Assembly (NCBI RefSeq): GCF_900009265.2
Contig: NZ_LR735022.1
Span: 39,628-74,121, forward strand
DNA: 34,494 bases
From: Planktothrix paucivesiculata PCC 9631
GTDB taxonomy: Bacteria; Cyanobacteriota; Cyanobacteriia; Cyanobacteriales; Microcoleaceae
Direction of reading: 5' to 3'
The translations under genes were made by a program, and so were the position numbers. Under the pieces are notes generated by a model that saw nothing but the letters and a program-made list of their open reading frames with translations, was not told where the DNA came from and ran no database searches. Shown here one piece after another: positions 8,234 through 18,475 of the stretch; position 1 is the stretch's first letter; each line of letters begins with the position of its first letter.

Positions 8234-11200
8234 ATGAACAACGCCAAAGTCAGAATTTACGAACTATCACGGGAACTTAATTTGGATAACAAGGACATCT
8301 TAGCGGTGTGTGAACGGCTAAATATTTCGGTTAAAAGCCACAGTAGCACGATTTCAGAATCAGATAAAGAACGCATTGAAAAATACGTCGCAACTCATCC
8401 GAACCCGGGTCAGCTTGAAGGAAAAGCACCGGGATCGCAACCTAATGGGAAATTATCAGCGACCGCACCCAGCGACAAAAAACGGCAAGAAATTTTAGAG
8501 ATCCAGAAGCCCAAAATTCGGTCGAGCTTCGAGTCCTCCCCCCCCTACGATGAGGCCAGTTCCTCTGACTCAACTTCCGTTGCCACCCCACCTAAATCAC
8601 TTGTTTCTTCAAAAGCGCCTGTGAAACCCACGTTAAATCGACCTGTATTATCAAAACCCAATGCTTCGGCTCCAGCAGAAACGGAATCATCCCCGATAAC
8701 AGCCGAAAACGTTGCCTCAGCAACTGATGAGGAGATGGCTGGGTTAGCATCCGTAGGGGAAATAGAAACTTCCGAAGAGGATTTATCTCTTGAGGAAGCC
8801 GCACCCCTGTCGCCGCCGCCGGTTAGACCTGCCGGGCCAGTTCCAGTTACTGCCACTGTTAGCCCAGAGCCCGCAGCAATTTCTAAAAACAAGCCGGTTT
8901 TAAAGACGAATAAACCAACGCCTAAACCCGTTGAGTCCAGATCCAAAACGGAATCTCCCGAAAAACCCACGCCCAAGTCTCAACAGACGACCCCTGAGGG
9001 GAAAGAAAGGGACTCAGAAGCCAGAAGACCGCCGCGTAAAGAGATTGGCAGTCCCAGACCCCGATCTATCTCAGATTTGCAACCCCCGGCCGCGCGTAAA
9101 CCCGCTCAAGTTATTGATGAGGATGGAGAATCTCAAGAGAGCACCGAGGATGAACCCGCTTCTACTACCGATGATTTAGTCAAACGGCCAAAACGGGCTG
9201 TCACCTTAAATCGACCCAACCCCCCGCGCCCAGGAAAACGAACAGGAGCATGGGAGGAGGAAGAAGAAGAAGTTGTAGATCCAGCTAAAGCGAAGGCAGC
9301 TAAACTCAAAGCCAAGCGACGGGCAAAACCCTCCTTGGATGAAGACGATGACGATGAACTGAATGCGTTGTCTCTGCTGAATGCCAATAATGCCATGATC
9401 AGCGTATCCCTGGCACGTCCTCCCAAACCTAAAGCCAGCCCAGGGCAAAATGTGACGGCGACAACGGCTAGACCGAAAAAACCCGCCCCCAGTCGCGGTT
9501 CGGGTTCTTCTGGTGGAAGTTCGCGCCGGACGGAGGCCAAACCCAAGGCTGAACGCCCGGAGAAAGTGATCGTACCTGGGCCAATGACGGTTCAGGAACT
9601 GGCTTTAGCCTTAATCCTACCGGAAACGGAAATTATCAAACGCCTGTTTTCCCAAGGGATTGCCGTTAATATTACGGAAACCCTGGACTACAACACAATT
9701 CTGTTAATTTGTCAAGACCTTGGCGTTGAAGTTGAAAACGAAAAACTCAAATCCGGTGCAATCAAGCCCGACAATATGCTCAACGCCGACGATCTGGAGC
9801 ATCTGCAACGGCGTCCTCCGGTGGTGACGATCATGGGTCACGTGGATCACGGGAAAACTACCCTCCTGGATGCGATCCGCGAAACCAAAGTGGCTCAGGG
9901 CGAAGCCGGGGGCATTACCCAACACATCGGGGCCTATCATGTCGATATGGAACATGAGGGTCAAACCCAGCAAGTGGTGTTCCTGGATACTCCCGGTCAC
10001 GAAGCTTTTACCGCCATGCGAGCCCGGGGCGCGCGAGTTACGGACGTGGCAATTCTGGTGGTGGCCGCCGATGATGGTGTCCAACCCCAAACCATTGAAG
10101 CCATTAGCCACGCTAAGGCCGCGGGAGTCCCGATTATTATTGCTATCAACAAAATTGATAAGGAAGGCGCCCAGCCCGATCGGGTGAAACAGGAGTTAAC
10201 GGAATTTGCCCTGGTTCCCGAAGAATGGGGCGGCGACACGATTATGGTTCCGGTGAGTGCCATCAGGGGAGAAAACCTTGATACCCTCCTAGAAATGATT
10301 CTGTTAGTGGCGGAGGTTGAAGATCTCTATGCCAACCCCGACCGGGCAGCCAAAGGAACAATTATTGAAGCTCACCTCGACAAGTCCCGAGGCCCCGTGG
10401 CAACGCTGTTAGTACAAAATGGTACTCTGCGAGTTGGGGATATTGTGGTGGCCGGTTCAGTCCTGGGTAAAGTCCGGGCTATGGTGGATGACCGAGGCGA
10501 TCGCGTCGATAATGCCAGTCCTTCCTTTGCCGTTGAGGTCTTAGGTCTGCGGGATGTCCCGGCGGCTGGAGATGAATTCGAGGTCTTTGAAAGTGAAAAA
10601 GAAGCCTCGGCTTTGGCTACCCAACGGGCAGAAACCAAACGGGAAACCCGGTTAATCAAGGGTCGGATCAGTCTGAGTGAATTCTCCGCCCGCGCTCAAG
10701 AGGGTGAGTTGAAGGAACTGAACTTAATCCTCAAGGGGGATGTTCAAGGGTCTGTGGAAGCCATTGTCAGCGCCCTGAAGAAACTGCCTCAGAAAGAAGT
10801 GGAACTGCAATTGCTGTTAGCGGCTCCGGGTGAAATTACGGAAACGGATATTGACTTAGCCTCGGCCAGTAATGCGGTCTTACTAGGATTCAATACCACC
10901 TTAGCCCATGGTGCTCGCCAAGCAGCCGATCGCGCCGGAGTAGATATCCGTGATTACAACATCATTTACAACCTCTTAGATGACGTCCAGGCTGCCATGG
11001 AAGGGCTATTAGAGCCGGAACTGGTGGAAGAACATCTGGGTCAAGTGGAAGTTCGGGCGATTTTCCCCGTGGGACGCAATACCATTGCGGGTTGTTATGT
11101 GCTGTCGGGTAAAGTGGTTCGGAACTGTAAAATCCGAGTTCGTCGGAAAAATGAGGTGGTTCACGAAGGTGTCCTCGACTCCCTGAAACGGATGAAAGAG

Positions 11201-11329
11201 GATGCTAAGGAAGTTAACGCCGGTTACGAATGCGGTGTCGCCTTGGATAACTTCAATGACTGGGCAATGGGCGATATTATCGAAGCCTATCGGATGACCA
11301 CTAAACGCCGTACTTTGTCCTTATCTTAA
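8234..11329 (+). CDS. infB: Translation initiation factor IF-2
   Basis: A 1031-residue IF-2, the GTPase that delivers initiator tRNA to the 30S subunit. An IF2_N domain (~1-55) is followed by a ~380-residue low-complexity linker rich in P, K, S, E and A, long as in other cyanobacteria. A second IF2_N domain lies at ~447-505. The GTPase has G1 G-H-V-D-H-G-K-T-T at 535-543, then D-T-P-G-H and N-K-I-D. Domains II-IV close with the V-G-x-x-x-V-R-x-I-F and G-x-I-A-G-C-Y-V segments. The ATG at 8234 has an AGAGGGG ribosome-binding site upstream. A strong terminator follows the stop. GC content is visibly higher than in the flanking glycan genes. Confidence 0.98.
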   Translation: MNNAKVRIYELSRELNLDNKDILAVCERLNISVKSHSSTISESDKERIEKYVATHPNPGQLEGKAPGSQPNGKLSATAPSDKKRQEILEIQKPKIRSSFESSPPYDEASSSDSTSVATPPKSLVSSKAPVKPTLNRPVLSKPNASAPAETESSPITAENVASATDEEMAGLASVGEIETSEEDLSLEEAAPLSPPPVRPAGPVPVTATVSPEPAAISKNKPVLKTNKPTPKPVESRSKTESPEKPTPKSQQTTPEGKERDSEARRPPRKEIGSPRPRSISDLQPPAARKPAQVIDEDGESQESTEDEPASTTDDLVKRPKRAVTLNRPNPPRPGKRTGAWEEEEEEVVDPAKAKAAKLKAKRRAKPSLDEDDDDELNALSLLNANNAMISVSLARPPKPKASPGQNVTATTARPKKPAPSRGSGSSGGSSRRTEAKPKAERPEKVIVPGPMTVQELALALILPETEIIKRLFSQGIAVNITETLDYNTILLICQDLGVEVENEKLKSGAIKPDNMLNADDLEHLQRRPPVVTIMGHVDHGKTTLLDAIRETKVAQGEAGGITQHIGAYHVDMEHEGQTQQVVFLDTPGHEAFTAMRARGARVTDVAILVVAADDGVQPQTIEAISHAKAAGVPIIIAINKIDKEGAQPDRVKQELTEFALVPEEWGGDTIMVPVSAIRGENLDTLLEMILLVAEVEDLYANPDRAAKGTIIEAHLDKSRGPVATLLVQNGTLRVGDIVVAGSVLGKVRAMVDDRGDRVDNASPSFAVEVLGLRDVPAAGDEFEVFESEKEASALATQRAETKRETRLIKGRISLSEFSARAQEGELKELNLILKGDVQGSVEAIVSALKKLPQKEVELQLLLAAPGEITETDIDLASASNAVLLGFNTTLAHGARQAADRAGVDIRDYNIIYNLLDDVQAAMEGLLEPELVEEHLGQVEVRAIFPVGRNTIAGCYVLSGKVVRNCKIRVRRKNEVVHEGVLDSLKRMKEDAKEVNAGYECGVALDNFNDWAMGDIIEAYRMTTKRRTLSLS

Positions 11330-11365
11330 AAGTACACCGCTTGCGGCCTTGATCCCTAATGTCAC

Positions 11366-11409
11366 AGCAGCCACCTGTTATTGAATAAATAGTAGGTGGC
11401 TGGTCTGTT
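11366..11409 (+). terminator. Intrinsic terminator after infB
   Basis: CAGCCACCT at 11368-11376 pairs perfectly with AGGTGGCTG at 11394-11402 around a 17-nt loop, followed by GTCTGTTTTT. It lies about 37 nt after the infB stop and just before the end of the convergent TspO-like gene, so it may serve both. Confidence 0.8.
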
Positions 11410-11411
11410 TT

Positions 11412-11888
11412 TCAAGCATCTGCGGGGTTGAGTGGGAGCATCGCCCAGGTGGTATAGGTTCCAATTGGACTCCACAGGACAAGGGGAAGGAGTAAATAGG
11501 CTGCGGTTTGAGACACTGGCCAAACACTGACCATTAACATCAAGCCTAAAATAAAACCTGTCCCCCCTAATATTGTTCCGATGCGTAAACTTTTGGCTTT
11601 ACACATTACCGGGGTATAGGACAAAATCACTAATTCTAATAATAGGTAAAATCCCATTAATACCCAGGTTTGGGATAGTTCGGGTTCGGTTTCCCAGACT
11701 AAAATTGCTGACCAAGCCCCCGCAATAAAAACGATTGTCCAAATTAAAGGAATTGCTTTTTCAAAGGTTAACCAACTGGGACGGGTTAAACGATTAAACC
11801 ATCGGATATCATCAGGGGTTAAAAGAATATTATTGGCTAAGGCGACTAAAAATGCCACTCCTCCAATTACCATCCAAGATTTAATCAT
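11412..11888 (-). CDS. TspO/MBR-like integral membrane protein
   Basis: A 158-residue protein with five predicted membrane helices (~5-22, 46-66, 74-93, 103-122, 128-148), as in the TspO/MBR family (tryptophan-rich sensory protein, peripheral benzodiazepine receptor homologue). Matching features are N-R-L-T-R-P-S-W in the first loop, P-L-I-W-T-I-V-F at the start of helix 2, and L-W-S-P-I-G-T-Y-T-T-W followed by L-N-P near the C-terminus. Family members bind porphyrins and related ligands and influence stress responses. This is a divergent member, so ligand and role are uncertain. It is monocistronic and convergent with infB. ATG at 11888 is the start. Confidence 0.78.
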   Translation of the reverse strand: MIKSWMVIGGVAFLVALANNILLTPDDIRWFNRLTRPSWLTFEKAIPLIWTIVFIAGAWSAILVWETEPELSQTWVLMGFYLLLELVILSYTPVMCKAKSLRIGTILGGTGFILGLMLMVSVWPVSQTAAYLLLPLVLWSPIGTYTTWAMLPLNPADA

Positions 11889-11987
11889 AATTTTTTACGG
11901 GTTTAACCTATTCAGGTTATTTTAGTGGGTGATTAGTGAAAATCAGGATTTAATTCCATAGCGTGATTATAGAAAGATAAACTCAAT

Positions 11988-13838
11988 CTAATGCCAGTTA
12001 AACCGCATTCCTAAACAATCTTCTAATTTCTGATTATAAGGCTGAAAATAATGATTGAGTAATCTCCGAGTTGATTCAGAGATGGGCGGATAGGGTCGGG
12101 TATTATATTGATGATAGTTTAAAAGATGATATTCGGGTAAACCCAAGAAATTAAGGACTTTTGTTGTTCCCTGGTCAGGGTTTGCATAAAATTCTTCACT
12201 GCTTAAAATTAAAAACTGTTCCCTAGGAAATACTTTTATCCATTTTTCTAAGAAATGAATATACAACCCTTTAGCTAAATAGCCTTGAAAGTTTGGGTCA
12301 TGGAGTCTTGTCCAAAAATCAGTTTTTTGATCCTCTAATTGGTGGATTTCTCGTTGAATTGCTTCTTCAAAAGAGGATAATTCCCATTTTAAACTTAACC
12401 AATGATAATAGTGAGAAACCGCTCGGTCAATGGGATTTCTTAATAATAAAATTAATTTGACATTCGGAAAAAATTTAACTAAATTTTCGGCTACTTCTGG
12501 AGAATTAAAGTTTATGGGTGTGGCTTCTCCTACTAAACAGTGATAGTTAGGAGGAATAGGGGGAAAATGAGAAAAATACCACTCTAAACCTCTATCAATT
12601 TGATTTGACCAAAAGGGCATTTCTTTAATCATTGAGGACATGATATTATGGTGTTCAGAGAGATAGTAATTTAAAGAAGTTGTTCCTCCTTTTTGGGTTC
12701 CAATAATTAAGTAATCTAGGTGATTAACCGGTTTTAAGGTTTCGGAAATATTTTGCCATTGTGGACGGAATTTAGGGATGATTTTTTGACCCGCAATATA
12801 ATTATATTTAATCGCAGATTGTAAATCTCCTTGAGCAGTATATAATACGGCTAAATTCAAATATAAAATAGAGGATTGTGGATGTTTTTCCAGGGCTTGA
12901 TCAAAAATATTAATGGCTTGACTCAGTTGGTTTTCTGCTTGAATAAAATCTACAATATTTTGATAATTCCAAAGATAGAGATCGGGTTTAAGTTCTAAAA
13001 ATTTGAGATAGCTAAAAACTGCTTCCTTTGGCTGTTGGTTGCGGGCTAACGCCATTCCTAAGTTATAATGAACTTGAGGATCATTAGGATTCAGTTCAAC
13101 AGCACTCTGACATTTTTCAACCTCTTGATCTAAAACCCTTTTTTCATCTAAAAGTGTTGCTATTTTTTGAGAAATATCTAAATTATTGGGTTGGATTTGC
13201 AGGGCAATATGATATGATATAAGGGCTGCAAACTCATATTTTTTTTGAATGAGGAGTTCTGCTAATTTGATACAGGGTGCAAAATCATCAGGTTGATTGA
13301 GGGCTAGACCATACTCATTAATTACAGTATCTAATCCTTTTTTAATTTGAGCTTGAAGAATGACTCCAATTTGATTGACACTTTCTAATAAATCAGGGTT
13401 TTGCTTCCAAGCCTTAAAATAAGCAATAACAGATTCTTGCCAATTTTGCTGCTGATAAAAAGCCTCTCCTAAATAATAATATGACCAACAAAAATTAGGG
13501 TTGATTTCAATGGCTTTAGAATAAGCATAAATCGCTTGATCCCATTGTTGTTGTTGAATTAACGCCATTCCTAGGTTATGATAAGACCAGGAGAAGTCAG
13601 GGTTAAGGGCGACCGCTTGATTATAAACAACAATTGCTTCCGTCCATTTGTTTTGCTGAGAAAAAATATCTCCTAACTGATGATAAGCCCAGGAAAAATT
13701 AGGATCAAGTTCGATAGTTTTTTGATAAAGTGCGATCGCATCTTCCAAATTTCCTTTACTTCTATAAAGTTCCGCCTGTTCGTATAAACTGGAAGCTGAA
13801 ATGGGGTTTTTGGGTAATAAATTAGAATCAAAACTCAT
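11988..13838 (-). CDS. TPR-repeat protein with C-terminal PAPS-dependent sulfotransferase
   Basis: A 616-residue fusion. Residues ~15-350 are TPRs, the first four near-regular (recurring N-P-x-F-S-W-x-Y-H-x-L-G) and closely resembling those of the TPR-GT61 protein. A sulfotransferase domain follows (~373-610). It has the 5'-phosphosulfate loop G-T-Q-K-G-G-T-T-S-L near 380 and the 3'-phosphate motif L-R-N-P-I-D-R-A-V-S-H-Y about 90 residues later. It would transfer sulfate from PAPS to a sugar hydroxyl in a polysaccharide, probably in the cytoplasm since no signal peptide is visible. It is divergent from the three-domain glycosyltransferase gene 78 nt away, suggesting shared control. The acceptor is unknown. 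Confidence 0.9.
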   Translation of the reverse strand: MSFDSNLLPKNPISASSLYEQAELYRSKGNLEDAIALYQKTIELDPNFSWAYHQLGDIFSQQNKWTEAIVVYNQAVALNPDFSWSYHNLGMALIQQQQWDQAIYAYSKAIEINPNFCWSYYYLGEAFYQQQNWQESVIAYFKAWKQNPDLLESVNQIGVILQAQIKKGLDTVINEYGLALNQPDDFAPCIKLAELLIQKKYEFAALISYHIALQIQPNNLDISQKIATLLDEKRVLDQEVEKCQSAVELNPNDPQVHYNLGMALARNQQPKEAVFSYLKFLELKPDLYLWNYQNIVDFIQAENQLSQAINIFDQALEKHPQSSILYLNLAVLYTAQGDLQSAIKYNYIAGQKIIPKFRPQWQNISETLKPVNHLDYLIIGTQKGGTTSLNYYLSEHHNIMSSMIKEMPFWSNQIDRGLEWYFSHFPPIPPNYHCLVGEATPINFNSPEVAENLVKFFPNVKLILLLRNPIDRAVSHYYHWLSLKWELSSFEEAIQREIHQLEDQKTDFWTRLHDPNFQGYLAKGLYIHFLEKWIKVFPREQFLILSSEEFYANPDQGTTKVLNFLGLPEYHLLNYHQYNTRPYPPISESTRRLLNHYFQPYNQKLEDCLGMRFNWH

Positions 13839-13916
13839 TAAAATTTATTCCTATAATTGATTATCGATCTCAATAAGACTTATAATAACAGGTTGATTAG
13901 CTAAAATGTTAAATTT

Positions 13917-16900
13917 ATGTTGAGTTCATCTCCTCGAGTTAGTGTTATTATTCCTACCTATAATGGCGATCACTACCTTAGCCAAGCCATCGATAGTGTT
14001 TTAAGTCAAACCTACTCAAACTATGAAATTGTTATCGTTGATGATGGTTCAACGGACAATACGCCCAATATTATACAACATTACATAGATACACATGGGA
14101 ACCCCTCTGTAATTCGTTATATTGTGCAATCTAATCAGGGAGTTGCAGCCGCTAGAAATCGAGGAATTCAGGAAGCCAAAGGAGAATTTATTGCGTTACT
14201 CGATCAAGATGATGTATTTTTACCCCAAAAATTAGAACATCAAGTTGCCTATTTTGATGCTAACCCCAATGTAGCTATTGTTAATAGTGGCTGGCGTTTA
14301 ATTGATCAAAATAATTATCATATTTCTGATATTGAACCTTGGCATAATTTACCCGATTTAACCCTAGAAACTTGGATAAAAAGAACTCCAATTTTACCTA
14401 GCTCTTTAATGTTTAGGCGAGAATCTTGGCAGCAAGTTGGAGGATTTAATTCTCAGTTTAATGGAGTCGATGATGTTGACTTTATTTGGCGTTTAGCATC
14501 ACACGGATATGCCGCCATTTGGCTTCCTGAAATTACTGTTAATTATCGGCAACATCAGCAAACAGTTTCTAATCAAAAAGCTAGAGAAAGAGCTAACTTA
14601 ATGTTAGCACTGCACGATTATTTTTTCAGTCAACCCAATTTATCCGATGAAATTCTTCAACTCGAAAAACCCGCTCGATATGAAACTTTAACCTGGATGG
14701 CATGGCATTTATATCATACCCATCATCCTCAAGCCATGGCTGAATTTCTCCAAAAATCTTTACTTTATACTCCTTATACCGTAGCAATTACTATTTCTGA
14801 CTGGGTAAATCGATTCATGGGTTATTGTCAGGGTTATGGTTATGAACTCGATTTAAAAAAATTCTATAACTTACCCGAATGGAAACAACTAATTACGGAA
14901 AATATTCCCCAAAATAAACCTAGAGTGAGTGTCATTATTCCAGCTTATAATTGTGACCAATATATTGAACAATGTGTTAAAAGTGTTCTCGAACAAACCT
15001 ATACTAATTATGAAGTTATTGTTATTGATGATGGCTCTCAAGATCAAACTCAACAAATTCTAAAACCTTTTTTTCCCGTAATTAAATATATTTATCAAGA
15101 CAATCAAGGAGCGGCAAAAGCCAGAAATCAGGGTTGTGAAATTGCTCAAGGAGAATTTTTAGCTTTTTTAGATGGAGATGACTTTTTCTTACCTCAAAAA
15201 CTAGCTGAACAGGTCGCTATTTTTGATGATAATCCAACTATTGATTTTATTCAAAGTGGCTGGTGTGTTGTTAATCAAAAAGGCATTGGAGTTAGTGTAA
15301 TTATGCCTTGGTTAAATGCACCAGAATTAAATTTGGAAACGTGGGTTTTACATAAATGTGTACGTCCGAGTGCTATGATTTTGCGCCGAGAATGGTGGGA
15401 AAAAGTGGGAGGATTTGACTATCGTTATCCCCCTACCGAAGACTTAGATTTTGTTTTACGTTTATCCTTAATGGGATGTAAAACCGTTTGGTTAAAAGAA
15501 ATTCATGCTTGTTACCGTCAACATGACAATAACTTAATGTCGGGGGGATTAAAAGTTATTAAAAATACTGGAATTATTATGGATCAATTTTTTGACCATC
15601 CCGATCTTCCCGCTAAAATTCGTCAGTTACGTCGAAAAGAAAGTTATGATCGCTGGGTGTGGTTAGCTTGGCGAATGTATCGAGATCATTATCCTCAATT
15701 AATGATATATTGTTTAGAGAAATCCATAGAATATACTTTTTTCCCTCTGACAGAAACTATTTCTCAATGGCTTGATGCCTTTCAAAATATAGCATCAGAT
15801 TATGGGGAAAAAATAGACACTTATGATTTAATTCAATCTCAGGAATGGCAATCTATTATCCATAAAATTATGAATCCAAAACTTACCCCCCAACCCCAAC
15901 CCAGCATAAATCCTCCCTTGAATAAACCCCATATTCTGTTAATAAATACTGATGATCCCGGTATTGGAGGTTTAGCACAATATGATCATTTAATTCTTTG
16001 TGAATTAGCAAAATTAGGCTATCGGGTAACGGCCGTTAGACCCAAACATGATAACCCCTTAGTTGAGGAGGAAAAAGAGTTAGGAATTCAGCAATATTGG
16101 TTAGACTATAGCACTAGCCAAGATTTACCTAGAATTCTCAGAAATACCCAAGATGCGGAAGCTCTTTATGATGAAATTAAACCCGATTTTATTATTTTTA
16201 GTGATGGCTGGCCCTACTCCCATTTTGCTGCTAAACAAATCGCAATTCAACGCCATATTCCCTATATGATTGCCCTGGGATTAGCCATGCCCGAACATAT
16301 CAATTTTACCATGGGAGATGGTGTTCCCTATGCCAAAGGCGTATTATATCAATATGGATTAGCCCGAACTTTTAATACCGCAGCTTACGAACATCTTCGG
16401 ATTTTACAAGACCAATTTTGCTTACCAAAAGAGAAAGGAAATGTAGTCTATTATGGGCGATCAGAAAAATATTTTGACTCGCCTAATTTAGCCACTCGTA
16501 AACGGTTGCGCCAAGAAATTGGTATTCCTGAAGATGGGATTATGTGCTTAACAACTGCCCGGTTAGCACCAATAAAAGGACATCGGTTTCAGTTAGATGC
16601 GATCGCCCAATTAAAACATACTTCTATCTGGGAAAAATTATACTTTGTTTGGGCAGGAACTGGACAGGGAAGTGATCATAATTTAGAACCCGAATTAAAA
16701 CAAAAAGTGCAAGAATTAGGCGTTAGCGATCGCGTCATCTTCTTAGGACAACGGTGGGATATTCCCGACTGGTTAGATGCCTGTGATATCTTTATTTTAA
16801 CCTCCCTAGCAGAAGCCGCTCCCTCCTTTGCGATTATGGAAGCCATGGCAAAAGGATTACCCATTATTGCCTCGGCGGCGGGTGGTATTCCCGAAGGTTT

Positions 16901-17429
16901 AGGAGATACCGGAAAACTCTTAACTGATCCTAATATTGATCCTGAAAAAACAGTCACTGATCTAGTTGAAACTTTGCAAAAATTGGCGGTTAATCCTCTG
17001 TTATTATCTAAAATGGGTGTAGCATCCAAACAACGAGCAGAAGAACTATTTAAAGAAGACCGGATGTTAAAACAAACCCTAGAAATCATCGAAATTGCTT
17101 TAACTTCCCCCGAAGAAAATGGCTTGAGTCATTTAGCTTTAACTAAAACTGAAGTAAAATATCTAAATCATCGTCTCAAATATTCGTCACTCCTTTGGAA
17201 TGCTTGGTATCATTATACCCAAGGGAATCTGTCTCAAATGGTTAACTTTCTGGAACAATCCTTAAAATACTCCCCCTTTGAATTTGTCACCGAAACCGTG
17301 TTAGAATGGGTGAGTGATTTTGTGCGCTTATCTAATTACAAAAACTATCCTTTGGATGCTTCTACCTTAAGTCAATCTCCTGAATGGAAATATGCAATGG
17401 AACGAATTTTAGGGATTGTTAGTCGTTGA
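13917..17429 (+). CDS. Three-catalytic-domain glycosyltransferase (GT2-GT2-GT4)
   Basis: A 1170-residue polypeptide with three transferase domains. GT2-A (~6-250) has D-Q-D-D at 96-99. GT2-B (~336-575) has D-G-D-D at 419-422. A GT-B fold GT4 domain (~672-1060) has a glycine-rich N-terminal G-I-G-G-L, R-L-A-P-I-K-G-H, and an E-A-A-P-S-F-A-I-M-E-A-M-A motif beginning at E966, one residue longer than the usual EX7E. After GT2-A (~254-326), GT2-B (~576-647) and GT4 (~1086-1160) comes the same helical module. Both GT2 domains look catalytically intact. One protein could thus add several sugars in succession. The gene is followed 40 nt later by gmd on the same strand, which may supply a GDP-deoxysugar donor. 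Confidence 0.93.
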   Translation: MLSSSPRVSVIIPTYNGDHYLSQAIDSVLSQTYSNYEIVIVDDGSTDNTPNIIQHYIDTHGNPSVIRYIVQSNQGVAAARNRGIQEAKGEFIALLDQDDVFLPQKLEHQVAYFDANPNVAIVNSGWRLIDQNNYHISDIEPWHNLPDLTLETWIKRTPILPSSLMFRRESWQQVGGFNSQFNGVDDVDFIWRLASHGYAAIWLPEITVNYRQHQQTVSNQKARERANLMLALHDYFFSQPNLSDEILQLEKPARYETLTWMAWHLYHTHHPQAMAEFLQKSLLYTPYTVAITISDWVNRFMGYCQGYGYELDLKKFYNLPEWKQLITENIPQNKPRVSVIIPAYNCDQYIEQCVKSVLEQTYTNYEVIVIDDGSQDQTQQILKPFFPVIKYIYQDNQGAAKARNQGCEIAQGEFLAFLDGDDFFLPQKLAEQVAIFDDNPTIDFIQSGWCVVNQKGIGVSVIMPWLNAPELNLETWVLHKCVRPSAMILRREWWEKVGGFDYRYPPTEDLDFVLRLSLMGCKTVWLKEIHACYRQHDNNLMSGGLKVIKNTGIIMDQFFDHPDLPAKIRQLRRKESYDRWVWLAWRMYRDHYPQLMIYCLEKSIEYTFFPLTETISQWLDAFQNIASDYGEKIDTYDLIQSQEWQSIIHKIMNPKLTPQPQPSINPPLNKPHILLINTDDPGIGGLAQYDHLILCELAKLGYRVTAVRPKHDNPLVEEEKELGIQQYWLDYSTSQDLPRILRNTQDAEALYDEIKPDFIIFSDGWPYSHFAAKQIAIQRHIPYMIALGLAMPEHINFTMGDGVPYAKGVLYQYGLARTFNTAAYEHLRILQDQFCLPKEKGNVVYYGRSEKYFDSPNLATRKRLRQEIGIPEDGIMCLTTARLAPIKGHRFQLDAIAQLKHTSIWEKLYFVWAGTGQGSDHNLEPELKQKVQELGVSDRVIFLGQRWDIPDWLDACDIFILTSLAEAAPSFAIMEAMAKGLPIIASAAGGIPEGLGDTGKLLTDPNIDPEKTVTDLVETLQKLAVNPLLLSKMGVASKQRAEELFKEDRMLKQTLEIIEIALTSPEENGLSHLALTKTEVKYLNHRLKYSSLLWNAWYHYTQGNLSQMVNFLEQSLKYSPFEFVTETVLEWVSDFVRLSNYKNYPLDASTLSQSPEWKYAMERILGIVSR

Positions 17430-17469
17430 TTCTATTGTTAAAAACTGAAATTAGGATTGTCAATTAAAG

Positions 17470-18423
17470 ATGAAAACTGCATTAATTTGTGGCGTATCAG
17501 GACAAGATGGAACCTATTTAGCTGACCTTTTATTAAAACAAGGTTATTCCGTTTATGGCACATCACGGGATGCTCAAATGTCTTCTTTTGGCAATTTATC
17601 TCGTCTAGGAATTCGAGAAAAAATCAAATTAGAATCCATGAGTCTCACGGACTTTAGAAGTGTATTGCAAATTTTGACGAAAGTTAAACCCGATGAAGTT
17701 TATAATTTAGCCGGTCAAAGTTCTGTGGGTTTATCCTTTGAACAGCCTGTAGAAACCTTAGAAAGCATGGCAATTGGTACATTAAATTTATTAGAAGCCA
17801 TCCGCTTTACAGGCGCAAAAATTAAACTTTATAATGCCAGTTCTAGTGAATGTTTTGGAGATACAAAAGGACTCCCTGCCGATGAAAATACTCCCTTTCA
17901 TCCTCGTAGTCCCTACGCTGTGGCTAAAGCAACAGCTTTTTGGGAAGTTGCTAACTATCGAGAAGCCTATGGTTTATTTGCCTGTTCTGGGATTCTATTT
18001 AACCATGAATCTCCTTTGCGTCCTGAACGATTTGTCACTCAAAAAATTGTGAAAGCAGCCATTGATATTGCAGCCGGAAAACAAGATAAACTTTATTTAG
18101 GAGATATTTCAATTCAACGAGATTGGGGTTGGGCACCCGAGTATGTAGAAGCCATGTATTTAATGTTGCAGCAGCAAGAACCCGATGATTATGTAATTGC
18201 CACAGGGGAAACCTATTTTTTAGCTGAATTCGTTGAATCTGCCTTTACCTGTGTGGGTTTAAATTGGAACAATTATGTAGAATCTGATAGTAATTTATTA
18301 CGACCTACGGATATTGCAGTGGGTCGAGGAAATCCCGGTAAAGCAGAACAAAAGTTAGGATGGAAGGCAAAATATAAAATGCCCGATGTTGTAAAAATGA
18401 TGATCGAAGCCAGACACTCGTAG
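17470..18423 (+). CDS. gmd: GDP-mannose 4,6-dehydratase
   Basis: A 317-residue extended SDR enzyme. It has the NAD(P)-binding G-V-S-G-Q-D-G-T at 8-15, an active-site serine stretch S-S-S-E, the Y149-x-x-x-K153 pair, N-L-A-G-Q-S-S-V, and the N-H-E-S-P-L-R-P segment characteristic of GMD. It converts GDP-D-mannose to GDP-4-dehydro-6-deoxy-D-mannose, precursor of GDP-fucose, GDP-rhamnose or GDP-perosamine. Length is slightly below the usual 330-370. It lies 40 nt after the large glycosyltransferase, probably in one transcript. No fcl/wcaG or rmd partner is in the window, so the final sugar is undetermined. Confidence 0.93.
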   Translation: MKTALICGVSGQDGTYLADLLLKQGYSVYGTSRDAQMSSFGNLSRLGIREKIKLESMSLTDFRSVLQILTKVKPDEVYNLAGQSSVGLSFEQPVETLESMAIGTLNLLEAIRFTGAKIKLYNASSSECFGDTKGLPADENTPFHPRSPYAVAKATAFWEVANYREAYGLFACSGILFNHESPLRPERFVTQKIVKAAIDIAAGKQDKLYLGDISIQRDWGWAPEYVEAMYLMLQQQEPDDYVIATGETYFLAEFVESAFTCVGLNWNNYVESDSNLLRPTDIAVGRGNPGKAEQKLGWKAKYKMPDVVKMMIEARHS

Positions 18424-18424
18424 T

Positions 18425-18440
18425 AAGCCCTTCAGGGCTT
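18425..18440 (+). terminator. Perfect hairpin just after gmd
   Basis: AAGCCCT at 18425-18431 and AGGGCTT at 18434-18440 form a perfect palindromic stem directly after the gmd stop, without a T-run. It could be a processing hairpin or a short dispersed palindrome rather than a classic terminator. Confidence 0.45.
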
Positions 18441-18475
18441 CAATATCAATTCAAAACAATTAAATCAATGAAATT

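Noticed and set aside
8545-8976. Minus-strand open frame of 143 codons inside infB
   Set aside because: It is antisense to the low-complexity linker of IF-2; its serine/glycine-rich composition is a by-product of the P/K/S/E-rich coding strand.
9133-9546. Minus-strand open frame of 137 codons with a polyserine run
   Set aside because: The serines are the reverse complement of the GAG/GAA glutamate codons of IF-2, so this is a shadow.
9704-10111. Minus-strand open frame of 135 codons over the IF-2 GTPase region
   Set aside because: It is antisense to the conserved GTPase domain and has no family features.
11904-11923. Hairpin TAACCT-ATTC-AGGTTA with TTTT on the plus strand
   Set aside because: It looks like a terminator only on the plus strand, where no gene ends; both neighbouring genes run on the minus strand. 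The stem is only 6 bp and may be chance.
16676-17089. Minus-strand open frame of 137 codons
   Set aside because: It is antisense to the GT4 domain of the large glycosyltransferase, with no start signal or recognisable domain.
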